Shown here in pieces: positions 49,262-57,605 of a stretch of 64,000 nucleotides of DNA (within the stretch, counting starts at the first letter, position 1; every line of letters starts with the position of its first letter). Below the pieces are notes generated by a model. The model saw only the letters and a program-made list of their open reading frames with translations. It was not told where the DNA came from and ran no database searches. Made by a program: the position numbers and the translations under genes. Origin of the DNA: Treponema sp. (GTDB taxonomy: Bacteria; Spirochaetota; Spirochaetia; Treponematales; Treponemataceae); NCBI GenBank assembly GCA_016287815.1, contig JAEEWW010000003.1:1-64000 (forward strand), written 5' to 3'.

Positions 49262-50656
49262 TTATTTTTTTAGCCATTCCGGTATGTAATCTTTTGTATT
49301 TTCAAGCATTGAATTAAAAAGAGTGCGGCATTCTGATTCAGAAATAAGCTTTACAGCCGGATCGTTTCTGAATGCGCGGAAAATCATTTCTCTGTTGCGA
49401 TTTTTCCAGCCTTCGATAATCGTTTCATGATTATAAACATGGCGCATAACCAGATTCTGTACAGGATATGGAAGTTTACCCGCCATGACAGGTCTGATTT
49501 CTCCATCACGGAACACTGCGTTTGTTTCTACGACAGCACCCAGAGGAACGTTTTCCATCTGACCGATATTCGGAATATTTACGTTAGTTACAAGAGTTTC
49601 AAAACCGAGTAATGCTTTAAGTTGTCTTACGCCTTCTTCTCCAGAAGCAATTATTTCAACTTTTTCTTTGCCTTCATAGATTCTGTCACTTTTTTCCTGA
49701 AGGAATTTATCGTGTTCTTTTCTCCAGCTTACAGGAGTTAAAGTAAAGCCCCATCTTTCTACCATTTCCTGTGACTGCAAGTACCATTGAGGAACAAATT
49801 CTGCAAGATGCCTGTCACCGGCAGCTGCAATAATTCCGAACTTTCTGAACAAATCAATCTTTACCATCTGTCTTGAAAGGAAATTCTTGTTAAGCCAGTT
49901 GGCTTCTTCGCCTGAATCCCATCCTGTTTCTGCATATTTTTCGCAGAATTCTGCGTAAAGAGGGAATAAATCCTGTCCTTTGCAAACAGCTTTGTCAATC
50001 CACGTAAAATGATTTATTCCAAGAACATTTGTTTTTATATCAGCCCTTGTAATTGAACTGTCTCCTGTTTTTTTGCGGACAATTTCTGCCAGAAGTTTCT
50101 GTGTTCCGAATACCTCATGGCAGCAGCCAAACGCCTTAATTTCGGGGAATGCAGCGTACATCATCCTGACACAAAGAGTCATTGGATTTGTATAATTTAT
50201 TACCCATGCATCAGGACAGAATTCTTTAATTTTTAAGGCAAGGTTTTCATAAATCGGAAGGGTACGCATTGCCCTGATTATTCCTCCCGGTCCTGCCGTA
50301 TCACCTACAGACTGATAAATTCCATATTTCTCAGGTTCATGAACATCGCTTTCCATTTCATCAAATGTAGCAGGAAGAATTGAAGCTATTACAAAGTCTG
50401 CTCCAGAAAGGGCTTCTTCCAATGTTTTTACAGCTGTATATTTCCACGAACTTTTTGTTTCCGGAAATTCAGCAAGCGAGTTTCCGATTTTTTCATTTCT
50501 TTTTGCACGTTCAAAATCAATATCATAAAGGGCAATCTGACCGTTCATCTGCTCTTCAGGAGCTAAATCTGCCATCAGTCCCCATGCCCAGCCGCGGGAA
50601 CCGCCGCCAATATATGCAATTTTGATATCATAAGCTTTGTTGTTTTTGTAATACAT
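49262..50656 (-). CDS. Glycoside hydrolase family 4, alpha-galacturonidase-like
   Basis: GH4 enzymes need NAD+ and a divalent metal and cleave by an oxidation-elimination route. The 464-residue protein has the N-terminal NAD loop IAYIGGGSRGWAWG, then WVINYTNPMTL, GCCHEVFGTQKLL and NVLGINHFTW, all family hallmarks. The CHEV in GCCHEVFG is the motif reported for alpha-galacturonidases of the LplD type, in contrast to CHSV of alpha-galactosidases, so I infer galacturonide cleavage. Length is typical. It follows yesN by 103 bases on the same strand and lies in the same locus as an Lpl-like ABC importer. The substrate is inference; the family is firm. Confidence 0.85.
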   Translation of the reverse strand: MYYKNNKAYDIKIAYIGGGSRGWAWGLMADLAPEEQMNGQIALYDIDFERAKRNEKIGNSLAEFPETKSSWKYTAVKTLEEALSGADFVIASILPATFDEMESDVHEPEKYGIYQSVGDTAGPGGIIRAMRTLPIYENLALKIKEFCPDAWVINYTNPMTLCVRMMYAAFPEIKAFGCCHEVFGTQKLLAEIVRKKTGDSSITRADIKTNVLGINHFTWIDKAVCKGQDLFPLYAEFCEKYAETGWDSGEEANWLNKNFLSRQMVKIDLFRKFGIIAAAGDRHLAEFVPQWYLQSQEMVERWGFTLTPVSWRKEHDKFLQEKSDRIYEGKEKVEIIASGEEGVRQLKALLGFETLVTNVNIPNIGQMENVPLGAVVETNAVFRDGEIRPVMAGKLPYPVQNLVMRHVYNHETIIEGWKNRNREMIFRAFRNDPAVKLISESECRTLFNSMLENTKDYIPEWLKK

Positions 50657-50759
50657 AATAAAACCTCTTGATTTTATTTTAGCATAAGCTGAAAATTGTA
50701 CATAAAAGAAAAAAGATTAGTTTTATTAAAAAACAGTGCAAAGAAAGTTCTGATTAATA

Positions 50760-52415
50760 CTATTCACGGTTAGTCTTAAAGATTTTTTCCCTGTATTCAC
50801 TTGGTGTATATCCGGTTTCTTTGCGGAACATCTGGCTAAAATATGACGGATTGCTTCCGAAACCGGTTTTATATGCTATTTCTGCAATAGATAAATCTAT
50901 ATCTTCCATAAGTTCTTTTGCAATTTCCATCCGTTTTTCAAAAAGAAATGTAGAAAATTTTTGTCCGGTTTCTTTTTTAAATAGTTTTCCAAGATAATCA
51001 GGATTCATGTAAACTTCTTCCTGGGTAACTTTTAGCAGCGATAAGGCAGAATCTGAATAGTTTTTATTTACATATTCTATTACTTTACGTATTTGCTTTG
51101 TATAATTTGTACTGAAAAGTTCTTTTTGTTTTTTAATAATCGAAGATACTGATTCTTTAGCTGCAAGATAAAGATTTTCAAAGTTCTGTGCTTTTGTAAT
51201 TCTGTCTACATTGATTATTTCAGGCAAATCTGAATCTTTATAGAATTTAGTCTTTGTAATATACGAAAGAAAAAAAGTAAGCGTTAGTTTTTTTACTGTT
51301 TCAAATGAATACATCTTTTTTGCACAGATTAAGGCTATCTTTTTGAGTTCTTCAGTTATTTCTTTTTCAGAAATTTCTGTTTCTGTAAGATTAAAGATTT
51401 TTTCACCAAGTTCTTTATAATGAGCATTTACATTTTCTGCATCTGGTGTTTTTGAAAATTCAATTTTTTCTGTATAAACTGCATTTCTGTCCTTAAAATA
51501 ATAAAGCAGGCAGAGTGTTTCTTTTACTTTTTCAAATACTTCTTTTGAAGAATCAGGTGTAAAAAGTTCGCTTATTATTACAGGAAATTTTCCTGCGATA
51601 CACGTATTTTCAAAAGAGTCCGTATCAGGTTTTGTTTCTGAAAGTGTTGAAGTCGTTTCTGGAAGTTCTGTATCTTTATCTTGATCAGAAATCCCGGAAA
51701 GTTGATTTTTTATTTTTTCAAAGACACTTAATGAATCAGAGCAACTTGTTTTTGATTGTGAAGAAATAAGCACAAAGATGTGGCTTTCCTTATAAAAACA
51801 CACGGAATTATCGATAAAAGATTCTATTTGAGAAATAGCAGAAAATAATTTTTGAGAAGTAACTTTACTTTTTGTTTTGCTATACAGAAAATATGGAAGA
51901 ACAAAAAGCCTAAAATGTCGTTCTGTATTTATCCCAAGATATTCTTTTATCTGAGAGAAATCTGTTTTGCCTTCAAACCAGGAGCAGAGTATGCTGTTTT
52001 TAGTCTGAATAGAAAATTCTCTGTCTTTTTTATTACTGTCAACTTTATTACAGACTTTCTTTATTGTTTCAAAGATTTCTTTATTTCCGCACGGTTTTAA
52101 AATATATTCGCAGACTCCATTTCTTATTGCGCTTTGTGCATAAGAAAAATCATCATAACTTGAAAGAATTATAAACTCGCATGGAATATTTTTCTTACGG
52201 CATTCGGTTATAAGTTCAATACCGGAAAGTTCCGGCATAATAATATCGGTAAGTACAATATCTACATGATTTTCTTTGGAACATACAGCTTCAAGAGCAG
52301 CTTTGCCGTTCCGTGCAGTAAGGATATTTACATTCTCGCCGAATTCTTTTTTAATGCTTCCGGCAATTCCGTCCCTTATAATTTTTTCATCGTCTGCTAC
52401 AAGTATGGTTTTCAT
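50760..52415 (-). CDS. YesN-type response regulator of the carbohydrate locus
   Basis: The 551-residue regulator has a receiver domain with ADDE, phospho-acceptor Asp57 in VLTDIIMPELSG and Lys in YILKP. A long Ser/Glu-rich middle has little similarity to named domains. The C-terminal AraC helix-turn-helices are SLLKVTQEEVYMNPDYLGKLFKK and SIAEIAYKTGFGSNPSYFSQMFRK. The protein should switch on the divergent importer operon that starts at 54390, and the downstream GH4. The 4-base overlap with yesM (stop/start ATGA) means coupled translation. A paralogue of the regulator at 8659-10206, similarly placed beside a sugar importer. Confidence 0.9.
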   Translation of the reverse strand: MKTILVADDEKIIRDGIAGSIKKEFGENVNILTARNGKAALEAVCSKENHVDIVLTDIIMPELSGIELITECRKKNIPCEFIILSSYDDFSYAQSAIRNGVCEYILKPCGNKEIFETIKKVCNKVDSNKKDREFSIQTKNSILCSWFEGKTDFSQIKEYLGINTERHFRLFVLPYFLYSKTKSKVTSQKLFSAISQIESFIDNSVCFYKESHIFVLISSQSKTSCSDSLSVFEKIKNQLSGISDQDKDTELPETTSTLSETKPDTDSFENTCIAGKFPVIISELFTPDSSKEVFEKVKETLCLLYYFKDRNAVYTEKIEFSKTPDAENVNAHYKELGEKIFNLTETEISEKEITEELKKIALICAKKMYSFETVKKLTLTFFLSYITKTKFYKDSDLPEIINVDRITKAQNFENLYLAAKESVSSIIKKQKELFSTNYTKQIRKVIEYVNKNYSDSALSLLKVTQEEVYMNPDYLGKLFKKETGQKFSTFLFEKRMEIAKELMEDIDLSIAEIAYKTGFGSNPSYFSQMFRKETGYTPSEYREKIFKTNRE

Positions 52416-54214
52416 TTTAACAAATCTTTTACTACATTCTGTACGCTAATTTTGCTAAAAGCAAGCGGTAATTTTATTTTAATGCACAATCCGGTCAAAT
52501 TTGTGTATTCAACGGCATTTTCCGCTTTTAATCCATACTGACTTCCAAAAATTATCTGCAATCTTGAATGAATGTTTGAAAGCCCCAGATGTTTTTCAGA
52601 ATCTTCAGTTTTCTCTTCCAGTAAGGATTGTATTTTATTAATATCAAATTCATTGCCGTCATCGCAGACTAAAATATAAAAATCATTTTCATGTTTTTCA
52701 AACAGAATGTTTACATGGCAAATAGAATCGTTTTTTTCTATGTTGTATTTAATTGCGTTTTCAATCAATGGCTGTAATGTAAATTTAGGAATAAGGCAGT
52801 TTTTTAGTTTATCATAATCTTCAATATTGAATGAAAGCCTGTCTTCAAATCGTATTTTTTGAATTGCTATATAATCCTGAGCAATCCGAACTTCTTCTTC
52901 AAGAGTTATAATATCTTCTTTTTTTATTGAAGCCCTTAAAAGATTGCTTAACGAAAGAACCATCTGTGCAAGTTCCTGGTCATCATCGGAAACGGCCTTC
53001 CACCGTATGTTTTCCAGCGTATTATATAAAAAATGAGGATTTATCTGTTTTTGTAAAAGCCTGTATTTTGTTTCTGCAAGCGAAATCTGTTTTGCATAAA
53101 CTTCTTTTATCAGATAATTTATTTTGTCAGTCATTATATTATAACTTTCATAAAGTTCCCTGATTTCTGAAATACGGCTTTTCTGCTCATTTTCTGCAAA
53201 CCTGATAAAGGTTTCATCTTTCGCCATTTTCATGTGGACAGAAATTTTGTGAACCGGCTCGGAAATTCTTTTGGAAAAATGAAACTGCAGGAGCATTATT
53301 AAAAACAGAAGAACTAAAATTAACAGCAGCAGGTTTGCGGTAATAAGAACAATTCTTTTTATAAGTGGTGTAAAATTAAGAATGTTTACAAAAATCCAGC
53401 CTTCTATATTTGAATATGCAATATGAATATATGTATTTTTGATTTTGTACATGTCCTGCACAGCTGATTTTTTATCTATTGTTTCTGTAAGGATATTTTT
53501 AATTACTTCCGGCAAAGCTGTTATATTATTTTCATTAAAAACCTGTCCGTTTATGTAACATAAAAGCTCTGAACTATAAAAGCTGTTTTCAGGTTTTTCT
53601 GAGTACAAAAGAGAAGTGTTAAGGGAAAAAACAAGGACACCATAATCAGAAAAGGAATTTGCCGTTTTAGTTGAACGAATTACTTTTGCATAGATAATAT
53701 TTTGAGAATTTTCAGGATCAACCATCCATATTGATTTTTCCGGGGATTGTAAGGCAATATTTCTTGCTTTGTTTATAACCTGACTTGAAGGTTTGTTTGT
53801 ACCGCCTGTATACAAAGTTATTTTGTAATTGTTTGAAAAAATAAAGTAAGTTGAACTTATTGAACTTCTGTTTATGGTTGTAGAAAGAAGATTATTGCTA
53901 AGTTCAAGCATTGCTTCATAGCCTTCGTATTCTTCAGAATTGCGTAAATAATCCCGAATATTATTTTGCACTACATAGCTGTTTTGAAAATCCAGAGAAA
54001 ACTGTTCTATTTCAGAAAGGCTTCTTTCAAGATTAAAAATATAATAATCTAAGCCTTCCCGTGAACTTTGAACAATCATGGATTTAAAACTATGAATAAT
54101 TATCTGCGAAAAGATAAGAATCAGAATTAAAAAAGCGGTTGTTAAAAGTATTATTGTTCTTGAAAAGTATTTTTTTATCGAAAGTATAGTTTTTTCTTTT
54201 TTATTATTCAGCAT
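52412..54214 (-). CDS. YesM-type sensor histidine kinase of the carbohydrate locus
   Basis: The 600-residue kinase has a membrane helix near residues 17-38, a large periplasmic sensor of about 230 residues, a second helix near 285-310 and a HAMP linker. The His_kinase domain shows QKQINPHFLYNTLENIRWKA with the phospho-acceptor His, and the HATPase_c domain has ENAIKYNIEK (N-box), CDDGNEF (G1, altered) and GLSNIHSRLQ (G2). Unlike the kinase at 10181 it has a full sensor domain and probably binds an oligosaccharide or its binding protein. It is divergent from the importer genes with 175 bases between. The ribosome site is weak. Confidence 0.9.
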   Translation of the reverse strand: MLNNKKEKTILSIKKYFSRTIILLTTAFLILILIFSQIIIHSFKSMIVQSSREGLDYYIFNLERSLSEIEQFSLDFQNSYVVQNNIRDYLRNSEEYEGYEAMLELSNNLLSTTINRSSISSTYFIFSNNYKITLYTGGTNKPSSQVINKARNIALQSPEKSIWMVDPENSQNIIYAKVIRSTKTANSFSDYGVLVFSLNTSLLYSEKPENSFYSSELLCYINGQVFNENNITALPEVIKNILTETIDKKSAVQDMYKIKNTYIHIAYSNIEGWIFVNILNFTPLIKRIVLITANLLLLILVLLFLIMLLQFHFSKRISEPVHKISVHMKMAKDETFIRFAENEQKSRISEIRELYESYNIMTDKINYLIKEVYAKQISLAETKYRLLQKQINPHFLYNTLENIRWKAVSDDDQELAQMVLSLSNLLRASIKKEDIITLEEEVRIAQDYIAIQKIRFEDRLSFNIEDYDKLKNCLIPKFTLQPLIENAIKYNIEKNDSICHVNILFEKHENDFYILVCDDGNEFDINKIQSLLEEKTEDSEKHLGLSNIHSRLQIIFGSQYGLKAENAVEYTNLTGLCIKIKLPLAFSKISVQNVVKDLLK

Positions 54215-54389
54215 ATAAAAATTCCGTTATTTCAGCAGCACCCGAGTTTCTTTACTCTGTTATTTTATAGTTTTGCTCTGTTTTTTTTATAACACAAATT
54301 TTGAAATGAAAGCAATAATTAAACTGTCACTTCAAGAATTGAAATCCTCAGGGAAAAAAATTGCGAAGCGGCTTTCAAAAGGAGGAAAC

Positions 54390-55697
54390 ATGAAAAGTAT
54401 TAATTGGAAAAAATCATTTTTGTTGATTTCAATTATAGTAATTTTTGCAGGATGCACGGCAAAAAAAGAGGCAAAATCTGCTGCTCAGAATGAACCTGTA
54501 ACTTTACGCATAGCATGGTGGGGGTCTCAAAAACGGCATGATGCAACTCTTGCAGTTCTTGATCTTTATACAAAGAAAACAGGCGTTCAGTTTGAAGCTG
54601 AATTTCTGCCGTTTGACGGATATTTTACAAAATTAAATACGCTGGCTGCAGCAAAGAATGTATGGGATATTTATCAGCTTGGAAGCAACTTTCCAAATTA
54701 TGCAGAAAGCCTTGAACCGCTTGACCCGTTTGTAAAATCTGGAGCAGTTGATGTTTCTCAGATTGGCGAAGGAATTCTTTCTACAACAAGACTTGGCGGT
54801 GACGGAGATTTACTGGGAATTTCCATAGGCACAAATACTTACGGCATTGCCTATGATCCTGAAATGTTCCAGAAAGCAGGTGTTCCGGAACCAACAGAAA
54901 CATGGACATGGAAAGATTATGAAAAAGCATGTTTAAAAATCCACGAAAAACTTGGTGTATATGGTTCTTCAAAACTTGATGATTTTATTGCAGGAGGAAA
55001 GGTTCGTATTCCGCAGCATGATAAAAATCAGGGATTGTTCAGCAAGGACGGAAAAAGCCTTGGATACACGGATGATTCTCCTATAGTTGATTACTGGAAA
55101 ATCAGAAAAACTCTTGTAGATGCAAAAGCTTATCCTGATCCAGGCCGAATCTATGAAATTAAAGATATAGAAAGTGATTTACTTGTACGCGGTGAAGCTG
55201 CAATGACATGGGTAGCCAGCAATCAGTTTATTTCTCTTTGCTCAGCTGCAAAACGTCCGTTAAAAATGGCAGTCGTTCCGCGGGAAAAAGAAAATTTGCC
55301 GCTAGGACTTGATATGCAGTCTTCCCAGCAGTTTGGTGTTTACAGCGGTTCAAAGAATAAAGAAGAAGCTGCTAAATTTATAAGTTTCTTTGTTAATGAT
55401 ATTGAAGCAAACAGAATACTTCAGGGAGAGCGCGGCGTTCCGGTTTCTACACCTGTACGTACCGATCTTGAAACTTTCCTTAATAACGAAACACAAAAAG
55501 AACTTTATTCATTTATGACTGTAATGTCACGTAATGCCAGCATGGAAAAAAACTTTGACGTTCCATGTCACGATGAAATTAAAGACCTTTACTGGAGAAT
55601 CGAAGATAAAGTTGCTTTCGGTAAAGCTACTCCAGAAGAAGCTGCGAAAGAATTCCGCAGGGAAGCCGAAGCAATCTTTGCAAAAACATTTAAATAA
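54390..55697 (+). CDS. Sugar-binding lipoprotein (ABC family 1, Lpl/MalE-like)
   Basis: This captures oligosaccharides for the importer encoded downstream. From ATG 54390 the protein has 435 residues, with a lipobox FAGC. The upstream 39 residues of the longer frame are dropped since AGGAGGAAAC lies directly before this ATG. Family 1 landmarks: VTLRIAWWGSQKRHDATLAVLDLYTKKTGVQFE, TYGIAYDPEMFQKAGVPEPTETWTWKDYEKA, and GVYSGSKNKEEAAKFISFFVNDIEA in the C-terminal lobe. The strong ribosome site fits a protein needed in excess. A 19-bp perfect hairpin follows the gene before the permease genes. Confidence 0.9.
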   Translation: MKSINWKKSFLLISIIVIFAGCTAKKEAKSAAQNEPVTLRIAWWGSQKRHDATLAVLDLYTKKTGVQFEAEFLPFDGYFTKLNTLAAAKNVWDIYQLGSNFPNYAESLEPLDPFVKSGAVDVSQIGEGILSTTRLGGDGDLLGISIGTNTYGIAYDPEMFQKAGVPEPTETWTWKDYEKACLKIHEKLGVYGSSKLDDFIAGGKVRIPQHDKNQGLFSKDGKSLGYTDDSPIVDYWKIRKTLVDAKAYPDPGRIYEIKDIESDLLVRGEAAMTWVASNQFISLCSAAKRPLKMAVVPREKENLPLGLDMQSSQQFGVYSGSKNKEEAAKFISFFVNDIEANRILQGERGVPVSTPVRTDLETFLNNETQKELYSFMTVMSRNASMEKNFDVPCHDEIKDLYWRIEDKVAFGKATPEEAAKEFRREAEAIFAKTFK

Positions 55698-55734
55698 GAA
55701 TCAATCTAAAAATTGTTAAGCTGGTTTGCACTCC

Positions 55735-55774
55735 TATCTGGCGCCTGTCCGACAGGTCGGACAGGCGCCAGATA
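55735..55774. repeat. Perfect 19-bp-arm hairpin between binding protein and permease genes
   Basis: TATCTGGCGCCTGTCCGAC at 55735-55753 and its exact complement at 55756-55774, with two bases between. It is 60 % or more GC, so the RNA hairpin would be very stable. It carries no T-run. It probably shields the upstream mRNA and lowers permease expression, as REP elements do in the E. coli mal operon. Confidence 0.85.
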
Positions 55775-55805
55775 AATCAGCTTTTCATAACAACAGGGAG
55801 TTTTT

Positions 55806-56741
55806 ATGACCATTTCCTTTAACAATACATTTAAGTCTAGCAAAATAAAAAAATTTTTAAACAGTGACAATACCGTAGGTTACTGTTTTGCTTCTCCGTT
55901 TATCATAGGATTTCTTGGTTTTGTAGTAATTCCTATGCTTGTATCTTTATATTTTTCATTTACAAAATATAACATCAGAACATCACCAAAATGGATTGGC
56001 TTAGATAATTTTATCAGAATGTTTACCGCTGACAGGCGTTTTTATAAATCACTTTGGGTTACATTCAAATATGTAATTATAGCCGTGCCTTTAAAACTTG
56101 CTTTTGCGCTTGTAATTGCATTTATTCTTACTAAGAAAACAAAACTTGAAAGCGTTTTCCGTGCAATTTATTATTTACCTTCACTGATTGGCGGCAGCGT
56201 TGCCGTTACACTTGTATGGAAAGAATTATTTTCTTCCACGGGATTTATAAACACATTTCTTTCAAAAATTGGAATAACAGGTCTTTCATGGTTTGGTGAT
56301 GAGCGCCTTGCATTATGGCCGCTGATTCTTCTTACCGTCTGGCAGTTCGGTTCTTCAATGCTGATTTTTGCAGCCGGACTGAAACAAATTCCTGTAACTT
56401 ATTATGAGGCCGCCCAGATTGACGGGGCAGGCAGCGTAAAAATATTTTTCAATATAACTTTACCTCAGCTTTCACCAATTATTCTGTTTAATCTTGTTAT
56501 GCAGGTAATCTCAGGATTTATGACATTTACCCAGTCTTATATTATTTCTGGCGGTTCAGGACGGCCAAATGATTCCACAAATTTCTTTGCACTTTATATC
56601 TATAATAATGCATTTTCCTATTTTGATATGGGCTATGCAAGTGCAATGGCCTGGGTACTTCTTATTATTATTGCCGTCATAACCCTTACAATTTTTAAGA
56701 CTTCAAAAACATGGGTTTTTTACGAATACAAAGAAGATTGA
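55806..56741 (+). CDS. Sugar ABC importer permease (LplB/MalF type)
   Basis: 311-residue membrane protein with six hydrophobic segments. It carries the binding-protein-dependent transport signature YYEAAQIDGAGSVKIFFNITLPQLSPIILF (EAA loop) that contacts the ATPase. The N-terminus VGYCFASPFIIGFLGFVVIPMLVSLYFSFTKYN is typical of CUT1 permeases. A GGGAG site precedes ATG. It pairs with the next gene as a heterodimer. There is no ATPase gene in this operon, so a shared MsmX/MsiK-type ATPase elsewhere must power it. It is 64 bases beyond the hairpin repeat. Confidence 0.92.
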   Translation: MTISFNNTFKSSKIKKFLNSDNTVGYCFASPFIIGFLGFVVIPMLVSLYFSFTKYNIRTSPKWIGLDNFIRMFTADRRFYKSLWVTFKYVIIAVPLKLAFALVIAFILTKKTKLESVFRAIYYLPSLIGGSVAVTLVWKELFSSTGFINTFLSKIGITGLSWFGDERLALWPLILLTVWQFGSSMLIFAAGLKQIPVTYYEAAQIDGAGSVKIFFNITLPQLSPIILFNLVMQVISGFMTFTQSYIISGGSGRPNDSTNFFALYIYNNAFSYFDMGYASAMAWVLLIIIAVITLTIFKTSKTWVFYEYKED

Positions 56742-56767
56742 TTTTTGATTTTTTATGGGAGAAAAAA

Positions 56768-57604
56768 ATGATAACTAAAAAATATTCTGTTGCTGGTACA
56801 GTTTTTATAATGCTTTTCGGAATTATTATGATTTATCCTGTAATCTGGATGATACTGGGGTCATTTAAAGATAATTATCAGATTTTAAATGAATCTACAA
56901 AACTTTTCCCATCACAATGGATTTTTTCCAATTATTCTACCGGCTGGAAGGGATACGGAAAATTTTCATTTGGAACTTTTTTTAAGAATTCTTTTTTTGT
57001 TTCAATTATTTCAACAATAGGAATGACCTTTTCTTCTGCAATGATTGCCTATGCATTTTCCCGCGGAAAATTTAAAGGCAAAAAGTTTTGGTTTGCCTGC
57101 ATGATAAGCACAATGATGCTGCCAAGTCAGGTAATCCTTATTCCTCAGTTTGTAATATTCCAGAAATTAAACTGGGTAAACACATTTATACCGCTTATTC
57201 TTCCTATGTTTTTTGGGAGTGCCTTTTTTATTTACATGATTATGCAGTTTATGGCAGGGCTTCCAAAAGAATTAGATGAAGCCGCTTACATGGAAGGATG
57301 TTCCAAATATTCAATTTTTTTCAAAATAATTTTCCCGCTCATATCACCAGCTCTTATCAGCACTTTTATCATTCAGTTTTATTGGAAATGGGATGATTTT
57401 ATGGGACCTTTAATCTATTTAAGTCGTCCTGCAAAATACACTGTTTCTCTGGCAATTAAGATGTTTGCGGATGCAAGCTCCAAAACAGATTATGGTGCAA
57501 TGTTTGCAATGTCAACCTTGTCTTTAATCCCTGTTTTTTTGATTTTTCTTTTCTTCAATAAATATCTTATGGAAGGAATCAGTACAAGCGGTCTGAAAGG
57601 TTAA
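56768..57604 (+). CDS. Sugar ABC importer permease (LplC/MalG type)
   Basis: The second CUT1 permease subunit, 278 residues from ATG 56768 (GGGAGA lies 7 bases before; the longer frame starting at 56711 overlaps the first permease by 30 bases and lacks a ribosome site). It has the MalG-type start TVFIMLFGIIMIYPVIWMILGSFK, LPSQVILIPQF in a mid-protein helix and the EAA loop LPKELDEAAYMEGCSKYSIFFKIIFPL, with a typical GLKG end. It needs the preceding permease and the lipoprotein to import oligosaccharides. Confidence 0.92.
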   Translation: MITKKYSVAGTVFIMLFGIIMIYPVIWMILGSFKDNYQILNESTKLFPSQWIFSNYSTGWKGYGKFSFGTFFKNSFFVSIISTIGMTFSSAMIAYAFSRGKFKGKKFWFACMISTMMLPSQVILIPQFVIFQKLNWVNTFIPLILPMFFGSAFFIYMIMQFMAGLPKELDEAAYMEGCSKYSIFFKIIFPLISPALISTFIIQFYWKWDDFMGPLIYLSRPAKYTVSLAIKMFADASSKTDYGAMFAMSTLSLIPVFLIFLFFNKYLMEGISTSGLKG

Positions 57605-57605
57605 A

